A stretch of 64,000 bases of DNA. Source: Rhipidocladum racemiflorum. Taxonomy: Eukaryota; Streptophyta; Magnoliopsida; Poales; Poaceae. A program made the translations under genes and the position numbers. The notes beneath the pieces are model-generated. The model ran no database searches and was not told where the DNA came from. It was given only the letters and a program-made list of their open reading frames with translations. This document shows positions 22,343-31,239 of this stretch, in pieces. Position 1 is the stretch's first letter. Each line of letters begins with the position of its first letter. The stretch is taken from contig CM070588.1 in the NCBI GenBank assembly GCA_036346355.1, forward strand, positions 15,795,914 to 15,859,913. Direction: 5' to 3'.

Positions 22343-22901
22343 TCTGGTCGACATGAGCTCCCCAGGTAGGGATGCCGACCGCTGGCCCAGTCAGCTTCTC
22401 CAGGAACTCTAAGCCGCTGTCGTCTTCGACGTAGAGCCACCCATTGCGCCAAGCCCTCCAGTTGGAATGGAGGTCCAACGGAATGTAGCGGGAAACTGCG
22501 CCGTCGCGAAGGTGGAAGTGGCAGGAGCCGGTCATGGTGGAAAGATCCTTGGCCGCACGCAAGGAATAGAAGAAGCGGAAGAGGGGGAGATTAGGGGCCA
22601 CTCCCACGAACATCTCGCAGAAGTGGGCAAAGACAGCGAGGAGGACGATGGAGTTAGGAGGAAGATGAAGGTTGTGGATGGAGTAGAAGTTGAGGACGGC
22701 AAGGTAGAAGTCGGAAATTGGCGGAAGAAGGCCCGCCAACATCGCCCAGCCAAAGAAGACTAGTTCGCCCGGGCGGCTGCCGGGCGTGGCCTCCCCCAAG
22801 GCTGAGTACGACAAAGGTCCGCCGGTGAAATACTGGGAACATTTCTCGGCGTCGACCTCCTCGACGGTTGAGGGAGGAAGCAGGGGTGCTGGCGGCACCA
22901 T
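22343..22901 (-). CDS. Reverse-strand extra ORF of Tat-2 (Transposase_28-like), N-terminal part, open
   Basis: Starts at the ATG at 22901-22899 (MVPPAPLLPPSTVEE), chosen because Tat-1 and Tat-3 have matching starts. About 186 codons are uninterrupted up to the truncation at 22343. The central block (DFYLAVLNFYSIHNLHLPPN, then AHFCEMFVGVAPNLPLFRFF) matches the pattern of PF04195, a domain named for gypsy-type transposons of grasses and found in extra antisense ORFs. WLYVEDDSGLEF follows. The open frame may continue upstream to 23042, but those codons lie in the untranslated region by comparison. It is the best-preserved of the three copies. Molecular role is unknown; a structural or accessory role in the element is only a guess. 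Confidence 0.7.
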
Positions 22902-23331
22902 ATGAGCAAAGGAGCAGTGTGCAGAGAACGGAGGTAGAGAGGCGGTTCGCAAGAAACAAGGGTGAAGAAGCAGTATGCAGCAAGTAAAAAACTGAGAAGC
23001 GAACGGACCTCCTCCCCCCAAAGCACCTTTATTTATACGCACGAAGGAGTGCCTCAGCGGGGAACCCGAGTAGGCGTGGCAGTTGGAAAGGTGGGATACT
23101 CGAGGAGGCGAGGCGGTTCGTTGGCGGGAAACCCAAAAGAATCGGAAGAGGCGCGGCCATGCTCCTCAGACCCGCACCGGTTACGAGGCAAAGACGGCCG
23201 CACGATCCTCCTCGGGCCCAGAAACGGCGGCGGCATTTAAAAAGCCACAACGTTTCGTGGTACTTTTTCTGGACCCACCCAGGAGACGGAAAAAGGTAAA
23301 AAGAGCACTCCAAGGTGGGTTCGGGGGCTAC
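22902..23331 (+). promoter_or_regulatory. 3' untranslated part and polypurine tract of Tat-2
   Basis: The sequence upstream of the reverse-strand ORF ends in AAGGTGGGTTCGGGGGCTAC (23312-23331) directly before the LTR, matching Tat-1 7991-8010. On the - strand, TATAAATAAAGG near 23028-23039 could be a promoter for the reverse ORF. This TATA-like site is seen in sequence; its use is inferred. Confidence 0.6.
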
Positions 23332-24379
23332 TGTCGGTGTATTCTACACCAAGGTGCCCACTGCACTTTAGTAAAAGCCGCCGCTAGTGGACATGTGGCA
23401 TCCAGGTCACGCTACTAGAGGTCGGAGAGGTCGCCGTCCAGTGAATAGGTGGCGGCCAGGCCACATCGCTGGCGGCTAGCGGTGATCGCCAACAGGCAGG
23501 TGGCAACCAGGCCACGCCGCTGGTGGTCAGCTCAGTGGTCGCCAGCGGGAAGGTGGCGACCAGGCCACGCCTCTGGCGGTCAGCTGAGTGATCACCAGCG
23601 AGAAGGGGGCGACCAGGCCATGCCTCTAGCGGTCAGCTGGGTGATCACCAGCGGGAAGGTGGTGACCAGGCCACGCCTCTGGCGGTGAGCTTCGTGGTCG
23701 CCCAACGGACAGGTGGCGGTCAGGCCATGCTGCTGGCGCCCAGTTCCCGAGGCCATTTAATGGTCCGCGCGGCCATTCGATAGGTCAAAGACATTTAATG
23801 CTTGTCGTGCGCATTAAATGGGTGTAATGAAGGCCACAGTATGGCAGCGCGTGTTCCCAACGCGCGCCATAATGACGAGCGACGTCAGGGTGCAATTTCT
23901 CACCCCGGTGGAGCGGGCGAAGCCGGCAGGCGTGGCGCTTAAGGGCGGGGGAGAGGATGTCTGCGCCAGGGCATTAAATGTGTTGCAGGGGCATTTAATG
24001 CCATAGAGCAGGGTAATGAGTATAGCTTGCTGTGTAAAACTCCCATGCGCCCCCGCCAGCCCGAGTATACAAGGGAGCCGGGGTGCATGGGAGTAGGGGT
24101 TCGATCATTTTTCTCAAACTAGACTCTCCGCTCTGGGTGGGCTGGTCTGAGCTCCTTTGGGTTGCTGTTCATCTTCCAGTTCTTTCCAAAGGCACTGAAA
24201 ATACAAGAAGACAGGAGTAGGGCTATTACTCTGAGGAGGGCCCGAACCTGACAAAACGCCAGAGTCTCCTTGCATACTTCGCCCCTAATTCTCTCTTTCC
24301 CGAGCAGTCTCCACGAAAGCCCCGGTTAGAACTTAGTATACCCCTCGCCGGAAGGGGTCTGTTGGCTCATACGCCGACA
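23332..24379 (+). repeat. 3' LTR of Tat-2 (1048 bp)
   Basis: TGTCGGTGTATTCTACACCA ... CATACGCCGACA. It is diverged from the Tat-1 LTR, mainly in the tandem block, but shares the termini, the TATA region (GTATACAAGGGAGCCGGGG near 24065) and the GGAGTAGGGCTATTACTC block. Confidence 0.92.
23447..23745 (+). repeat. About 6 tandem units of 53 bp in Tat-2 LTR
   Basis: Each unit begins AGGTGGCGACCAGGCCACGC and runs through GGCGGTCAGC to ATCACCAGCGGG. The central units match best. Confidence 0.88.
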
Positions 24380-24752
24380 CTAGTCACACGTCATCACTTA
24401 GCATCACACATATAAACATTGACATGTTCCTTCCTTTAAATTGTGATGGTTAATTTGTGTGCTTGGTTTCCTCATTTACTTTGTTTGGCTCATGAGATGG
24501 ATGGAAACTTTATTCTAGGCTTATTCTGCTGCTAGAACCCTTATTATTGTTGATTTAGATGTCATTCTTTATACTATATCCTGTGATCATATTGTTGTTG
24601 CTTCAATTCATGGAAAAACAAAGGAGATGCTGCCAAAATTTTTGGTTTTAGCATTTACTCCTTTGCTGTAATTTATCTTAATTTATGGTATTTAGATGTT
24701 GTTAAGCCTATGTTTGGTAGCATTCAGGCATACTAGATGCTAGGGTGTTACA
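24380..24752 (-). repeat. Family-D gypsy LTR, first 370 bp
   Basis: On the - strand it starts TGTAACACCCTAGCATCTAG and follows 43902-44270 (solo LTR D) closely. It was inserted into copia B just after the integrase motif PYEVW (flank CCAAA) and is itself cut by Tat-2 at 24379. Confidence 0.85.
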
Positions 24753-25772
24753 CCAAACCTCATATGGAGTCTTACCCAATTTTGATCTAAAAAACACACT
24801 GTTTGAAACATAGCATGCGGTTGAAATTGCTTCAGCCCAAAATTTCCTAGGAGTATGATGTTCATCTAGCAAGGTTCTAGACATCTCAACCAACGTTCTA
24901 TTTTTCCTTTCAACTACACCATTTTGTTGAGGCACTCTAGGTGATGAAAGTTGATGATCAATTCCTTTTTCAGAACAAAAGTGATTAAAATAAGCATTTT
25001 TAAACTCAGTTCCATTATCACTTCTAATAGCTTTAAGTGCTCCTGGATGATCAACAGAAAGCCTAATCACAAGACTTCTAAAATGACTAAAAGCCTCATC
25101 CTTAGATGCCATAAAGTATACCCAAGAGTATTTAGAGTAATCATCAACAATAACAAGAACATACTATTTGCCTCCAAAAGATTGAACTCGAGATGGTCCA
25201 ACCGTATCAAGATGCTGTAACTGTCCTGGAGCTTTCGTCATAACCATGGTAAGAGGTGGATGTGAACCTGCAATCATCTTACCATGTCTACAAGAAGAGC
25301 ATACTAGATCGCTATCACCTTTAAGCTTAGGCAAACCACGTATGAGATCTAATCCACTTACACGAGTAAGATGATCAAAACCAACATGACCAAGTCTACG
25401 ATGCCAAAAGAATAAATCTTTAGAAAAATTGGCAACTAGACACCTATGCTTAGAAGAAGGTGATACATCAAAGTCAGCTTTAAATACGCTTCCAAAGCGT
25501 GAAATCCTGAAAACAAGGTCACCTAAAACATCTAACACTTTGCATTCATTTTTCTTAAAGCTTATTTCAAGATCTTCATCAATCATTTGTGAGACAGAAA
25601 GCAAGTTGTATTTCAAGTTTTCAACCAAAGCCACATCCTTGAACATAAACTTGTCATTTACCTTTATTGTACCTTTTGCCACAACAGAAGAGGAAGAAGC
25701 GTCTCCAAAAGTAACACTTTCAGCACGAGATGCACGAGTGAGGGAGGAGAACCAATTCTTATCACCGGACAT
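24753..25772 (-). pseudogene. pol: pol of copia B: pre-integrase domain and integrase core, truncated
   Basis: Residues SVTFGDASSSSVVAKGTI belong to the end of the protease region, and NLLSVSQMIDEDLEI to the segment between protease and integrase. FFWHRRLGHVGFDHL with CSSCRHGK forms the GAG-pre-integrase zinc finger. The integrase core holds TVGPSRVQSFGGK (first Asp region degenerate), AIRSDNGTEF (second Asp) and PQQNGVVERKNRTL (Glu). A stop near 25165 separates two open pieces (25772-25164 and 25112-24753). The frame enters the family-D LTR after KTPYEVW. The domain order integrase before RT marks Ty1/copia. Confidence 0.85.
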
Positions 25773-25829
25773 GTGGCGTGAGCATTCGGAATCAACTAAC
25801 CATATGTTCTCCTTCCTCGCACGAGAAGC

Positions 25830-27023
25830 CTACACAGCAACAAAGCATGTTGAGGTCTCAGTACTGTGGTTAGAAATCAGATTTTTGGGAACCCAGTACT
25901 GAGACACACGACACAACAAAGTAGGCACAATACGAGTATTCTTATGCACAAAATTAGATTTGCCCTTTCTCATGTTTCTAACAACAAAAGGTGTTTGCTT
26001 CACCCTAGGCTCATAATGAGAAATGAATTGTGCCTGTTTGAAATTAGACATAGCCTTGTTCCTTTCTGTCTTCTGTTGTTTGGCTAGCCTAAAGCAAAAA
26101 TCTACTAAATGTCCATCTCTACCACAATGAGCGCAAGTGTACTTAACATGAGGTTTTGCTTTAACAGTAGAAGTAACTTTTGCATTCAACATGGTAGAAG
26201 AAAGAAAACAAGCAGATTTAAAAGCAATCTTCTTAGGCTCATTAAGAATCTCAATTTTGTCTTTGTAAGGAGCCTGAACAATAGTGTAAGGTTTAGTTTC
26301 ATATGAAGCATGAAGATCAAAACCTAAACCTTTGTTGTTTGAGCTAACCTTAGATTGGTCCAGAATCATGTTCAAATTTTTCTTTCCTTTAGTGAACCGT
26401 TCTAAGGAATCTTGCAAATAATCAACTTTATGAGAAAGCATAAGACAATTATTGCAAAGAACATCAACTTTCCCTTTCTATTTGCGACAAGTAGAGCATG
26501 AAAGAACCTCATGTGTAAGCAGATTATCAGTCAATTGAGAAACCCTAGCATTTGCATCTTTCACTTTCATTTTATGAGTTGAGCATTTAGAGCAAGAAGT
26601 TGAACCATGCAAGTCATCAGTTGAACAATTAGCATGTTTAACATGTTTCTCATTTGTCTCATTTTGATGTAACAGAAGAGCATGTTCTTTCATAAGCAAG
26701 GTGAGCTCATTGTAAATTAAGTCACATGATTTGCAAGTATCATCATCAGGAATCAAAGTCTTAAGTCTAGCAATTTCAGCATTCAATGATTCAACAATAA
26801 AATCATGTTTCTTAATTTTCTTATCACGTTTGTCAAGCAATTTACCTAGTCGAGCAACAGCAATAGCTAATTCATCATAAGAATGATCTACCTCATTGAA
26901 GTCGCTGTCGTGGTCGTCCTCGGTAAAGCTGTCATTTCTGCTTGCCATGAGACACAACCCCATCAAATCATGCTTACTTGGAGTTGCATCATCCTCGCTG
27001 CTTTTCGAATCCACATCACTCAA
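25830..27023 (-). pseudogene. gag: gag C-terminal region of copia B with zinc knuckle
   Basis: Two open pieces. 27023-26478 is acidic then Lys-rich and heptad-like (DELAIAVARLGKLLDKRDKK, likely coiled coil), with Cys-rich spots. 26441-25830 carries the zinc knuckle C-A-H-C-G-R-D-G-H-L-V-D-F-C (CX2CX4HX4C) near 26150-26105. A stop near 26476 splits them. Long gag with a second Cys-rich region is usual for SIRE elements. Confidence 0.75.
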
Positions 27024-28026
27024 ATTGACTGGTTCAAGAGCGAAAAGAACTCAGTGGACAACTTTGCGGTTGATGAAGTTCTTCTTCTTCTTATCACTAG
27101 GAGAGAACTTCTTCTTTTCTTTTCTTCTGTCGTTGTCCTTCTCCTCCCATATGCTTTTCCTGCAAGTTTAGGACAATTTGTGCAAATATGGTTGAGGTCA
27201 CCATACTCATAGCATCTTGGAGGGCCTCCACCAACTCTCTTCCTCATTCTCACATTCTGCAAAGCTTTGTTAAAGCGAGAAGAGAGTAGTGCCAGATCTT
27301 CTTCAGGAAATTCTTCAATTTGCTCATTTGTTAAAGAAGACAAGGAGGACAAAGCAAAGCTAGAAGATGAATTTGCATTTGACATGTTAGGATTATAGAT
27401 CAAAGCAATTGATTTAACATTACCCTTCCAGGCAAGAACATCCAACTCATGAGTTTTCAACTTAGAATAAAGAACATCTAAAGTAAGTGTACTCATGACA
27501 GTTGATTCTCTAATTGATGTTACTTTCATCTCCCAAATAGACATGTCTAATGCACCATGCAATTGTCTACATTAGCAGCATCATCAAAGCTAACTCCAAC
27601 AGCACGCAAATTGCTAAGAATTTTATTAAAGCGTGCAAAGAAATCATCTAGCGACTCACAAGGCTTCATCTCAAATTGCATGTATTCCTTTTTGTAAAGA
27701 TATTGACGAACCTCTTTGATAGTGTTAGAACCCTCATGGTAATCACAAAGATATTTCCATACCTCAAATGCGGATTTGAGATGGATCACACGGTCAAAGT
27801 CGCTGCGTCTCAAGCCTTGGATGATCAAGTTGCGTGCCTTGCTATTTGCTTCAACATCTGTACGATTTGTGTCATTGACGTTGTCGTTCTTAGGGACTTG
27901 ATATGGCTTGTACACCTTCTCCCAAATTGCGAAGCCCTGCGCTTGGATGAACGCCTCCATCTTGGCCTTCCAAAAATGAAAATCAACACCATCAAACACA
28001 CATGGTTTTGTCGAGTAACGATCCAT
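27020..28026 (-). pseudogene. gag: gag N-terminal region of copia B
   Basis: ATG at 28026-28024 (MDRYSTKPCVFDG), just inside the primer site. The capsid-like core includes FWKAKMEAFIQAQGF and VWKYLCDYHEGS. A frame change near 27560 interrupts it. A knuckle-like CYEYGDLNHICTNCP lies near 27214-27170, in which the second Cys is replaced by Tyr, so metal binding would be impaired. The open frame then runs to 27020, with the last part Arg/Lys-rich. Confidence 0.82.
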
Positions 28027-28060
28027 TAATCTAATCACCGGTTAAGATGGATTAGAAAAA

Positions 28061-28077
28061 CCTTGCTCTAATACCGC
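28061..28077 (-). promoter_or_regulatory. Primer-binding site of copia B
   Basis: On the - strand GCGGTATTAGAGCAAGG, one C-to-T change and an altered first base relative to the initiator-Met complement. It lies next to the LTR edge at 28079. Confidence 0.65.
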
Positions 28078-28708
28078 TTGTAGGATCAATATACACGGAT
28101 ATAGAAATCAGAGGGGGGGTGAATGATTGTGCGAAAGCTAAAGTCAAATCTTTGATCTATTAAAAGTTCACCCCAAATCAAAACCAAACAATTGCCTCGT
28201 ATTCGACAAAAATAGATTGATAGACGTTTGGTACAACACGAATTCCCAGAGATCCAACTGTTGGATCGATCGCACATTTGGATAGAAGAAACTAGATTAC
28301 AATACGAATCGAACACAAAAAGAATTAGCTCAATCGAACTTACGGATCGAAAGTTATTAACCTCACCTTGCTGAGATAGAACTTGACGAAAACTGATCTA
28401 ATCAAAACTCGTAGATTAATCAAGAACAACAAAAGATTAATCAACTAAACTTTGAGGAACTCTAAATCATTCCCCTAGAAAGATTTTTGATGGATCAAAT
28501 CAAGATGAAACTCAAAAACCAATCTAGAACCAGAACAAGCATGAAAACAAGAACAAAATAGAGAACACTGTAGCAACGTGGTTACTGTAGCACCCAAGAA
28601 TCTGGAAGAATTGATCTTTATTTCTTTTTGTCTAAAGTACTCCAAACAAAAGAGTACAACCCTAAAACCTGCCCAAGACTTGATTGCATAAATAGGAGGC
28701 ACCTCCCC

Positions 28709-28717
28709 CTATTTATA
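28709..28717 (-). promoter_or_regulatory. TATA box of copia B LTR
   Basis: TATAAATAG on the - strand, followed by GGGGAGGTGCC. The matching positions in copia A and solo LTR C read TTTAAATAG. Confidence 0.65.
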
Positions 28718-29199
28718 CAGAGCAAACGCATAGAGTCCTGAATACAATTCCTACTCCTAATCCTAGAAGGAGTTTGTATTCAACACAACTCCACTTGGCC
28801 CAACCTGGCCAAATACAGCTCTTGCACGCGCACGGCCACCATGCCATACTCACATGACTAACCATTCTTCATGAGCACCGTCCTCTAGCCCGAACGTCCC
28901 GCATGACATGCTTGACCACCAAGACCTCGATTCCTCCCTGAATCTAGTCTCGAATATCAGTTCCTCCATGAACCTAGTTTCGGTACTGTCATCCACCACG
29001 TTCACCCTCGAGCAACACCTGCACATGAACAAACCACAAAACGATTCCAAGCACAAGTCCGCGACTTGACTCAACATTAGTCCATGCAAATACTCACACG
29101 AGCATTGCATAAGTTCAAAACATTCATTATGAAATTCAAACAAATTTCATAACCACAGATCAATCACCAAACAGTTTTCAAAATGACAAAAATCAACCT

Positions 29200-29650
29200 C
29201 GAGCAAAAACCATTCATGCCAGACCAAACATTGGTCCAGCCCACATAGGGTAAAAACCCTAGAAAAATCCTTTCACGATGGACCAAACTTTGGTCCTGCG
29301 CAACACACGATGAACCAAATATTTTATCCAATGTACATGCGAAAGTTTTAGTTCAAATCAGAGAAAACACGTTTACAACGGACCAAAATTTTGGTCTGGC
29401 GTACATGCAAAAACAACGCTAAAAAATGCGTTCACGACGGACCAGGAATTTGGTCCCGCGTGCATGGTCCAGCGTAACATAGAAGCTTACTGTTTTTCAA
29501 CAAATTTGGTCTAGCGCATATAAACTCAAAAATTCCTTTTACGGCGGACCAAAAGCTTTTTGGTCCGGCGTACATGTGCTAACAAGGACAATTTGTCCAG
29601 TGCCAGGCACGTTCATGCCGGATCAAAGTTTTGGTCCGGCGTAGAAGAGA
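29200..29650 (-). repeat. Palindromic minisatellite in copia B LTR
   Basis: Repeated GGACCAA ... TTGGTC(C/T) pairs followed by GGCGTACATGC, about 7-9 imperfect units, the same family as in copia A and solo LTR C. Confidence 0.75.
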
Positions 29651-29740
29651 CACACTGTTTGTTTTTAATTTGTCAAACACATGCACAAACACATTTTGCA
29701 AATTCAATTCTAAGCCAATTTTTTAGCACATGATTTCACA

Positions 29741-30760
29741 CCAGGGTTTCACAATAGGGTGTAAAGCAGCAGCAAGGGCGTTTTGTATGTTTTCGAACTT
29801 CTGGCAGTCTTGGCACCCTTTGTAATATCGGAAACAGTCTTCCAGCATTGTCGGCCAATAGTAACCAGTGCGCCTAAGCAACCATTTCATCTTATGAGCT
29901 GATTAATGAGTTCCACAAATCCCTTCGTAGACTTCTCCCATGGCCGATTTAGCCTCCTCATTACCGAGGCAATGGAGGAGTAATCCTTCTAGCATCCGAT
30001 AATATAGGATATTATCGATCATCACATATTTCAGTGCTTGCCTTTTAGTCTTTGCGTCTGTCCTGGCTGAGGGATCTGCGAGGTAAGTTATGATCTTCAT
30101 GCGCCAATTGAATGTTGTCAGGCACAACACTGTCTTCTCGGTTGTTTCACAATCGGTCGATTGCTCAAGTGATACATACCCTGATGCTTGCTGTGCCAAG
30201 GCATTGGCCCGGTTATTGTCTTTTCTGGGGATATGGCTGATGGTGACAAAACTGAACATCTTCATTAACTCATGGCAACGTGCTAGATATTGGATCAGTA
30301 CTTCGTCATAACAATTGAATTCCCCTTGCACTTATTGGACCACCAGCAGGGAATCCCCGAAGGCTTCAACGGAATCCGCCCCGATGTTCTACAGCATGAT
30401 TAATCCCTTAATCAAGGCTTCATACTCAGCCTGATTTTTTGGGCATCAGCTATCCAGCCTAAAGGAAAACTAGTAGTGATGCCCCTTGGGAGACACCAGG
30501 ACTACTCCAATGCCATCTCCTTCCTTGCACACTGACCCATCGAAGTATAGTCGCCAGGGGGCAAGGCTTACTACCCACAAGCAGGGTGTGGTCTGCAATG
30601 AAATTGGCTACTACCTGCCCCTTCATTGCTTTAGCCGATTCGACCGCGAGGTCGAACTTTGTAAGCCTGTAAGATCATTTACCGAGTCACCCTTTCATTG
30701 TAGGGGCCAACAGCATATATTTTATGACATCTATGTTACCGACGACGGTGCACGTTGACG
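29741..30760 (-). pseudogene. pol: pol of gypsy E: RNase H and integrase N-terminus, broken
   Basis: RNase H N-terminal residues (YFDGSVCKEGDG, then QAEYEALIKGL) are read at about 30540-30390, with stops and frame changes. The open piece 30331-29903 covers the RNase H end (HIPRKDNNRANALAQQASGY) and the start of integrase (NILYYRMLEGLL, then GEVYEGICGTH). The zinc finger continues to GYYWPTMLEDC and CQDC near 29830-29800. It is cut at the copia B LTR. The catalytic integrase core is absent. Confidence 0.78.
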
Positions 30761-31239
30761 TTAATATGTAATGTCTCAGCTTTGTGCATGCAAAAGTAGA
30801 GGGACAAGCAAAGCTTATCGACCGATGGGTATCTGGTTTCTGCATCTATCAACCGCTGGCTTAGGTAAAATATCGTCTGTTCTTTTCATTTGATTTCTTG
30901 CATAATAAATGCCCCGATTGTCATTTCTTTTGCCGATATATATAACCTGAATGGTGATCCCTTTTGTGGTGCTATCAACACTGGCGGCTTTGACAAATAT
31001 TTTTTGATATCATCAAAAGCCTCTTGCTGCTCTTGTCCCCATATGAATTCTTGATTCTCTTTCAATCTCAACAAAGGGGTGAACGTGCTCATCCTCCCTT
31101 ATAAATTCGAGATGAACCTCCTCAGATAATTAATCTTCCCGACCAGTTTCTGTAGGTCCTTTTTGTTCTTCACAGGCTTCGTATCGGTCATGGCCCTGAC
31201 TCGTTCTTGGTTTACTTCTATTCCTCTTTCGTGTACCAT
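30761..31239 (-). pseudogene. pol: pol of gypsy E: RT thumb/connection, broken by solo LTR F
   Basis: The clear piece is 31092-30886 (TPLLRLKENQEFIWGQEQQE, then ISAKEMTIGAFIMQE), the RT connection region before RNase H. Upstream codons (KLVGKINYLRRFI) reach the ACCAT duplication at 31235-31239, and the sequence resumes at 34872. Confidence 0.78.

Larger units (their letters stand above)
22343..24379 (+). mobile_element. Tat-2: 3' end of a Ty3/gypsy Tat element
   Basis: Only the start of the reverse-strand ORF, the 3' untranslated part with polypurine tract, and the 3' LTR remain. The left edge is an abrupt junction with copia X and has no LTR terminus, so it arose by deletion or recombination. 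The LTR end ACGCCGACA is followed by CTAGT inside a family-D LTR. Confidence 0.85.
24753..29740 (-). mobile_element. Copia B: SIRE/Maximus-type Ty1/copia, 5' half
   Basis: Read leftwards: 5' LTR, primer site, gag, zinc knuckle region, protease/pre-integrase and part of integrase. It is cut by the family-D LTR inside the integrase core, and the RT, RNase H and 3' LTR are missing. The right edge TTTCACA is followed by CCAGG, inside the integrase of gypsy E, so copia B inserted into gypsy E. Confidence 0.9.
28079..29740 (-). repeat. 5' LTR of copia B (1662 bp)
   Basis: Plus-strand ends are TGTAGGATCAATATAC and GATTTCACA. It is homologous to 9892-11651 and 36162-37873. It carries a clean TATAAATAG on the - strand (28717-28709) and the palindromic minisatellite at 29200-29650. 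Confidence 0.9.
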
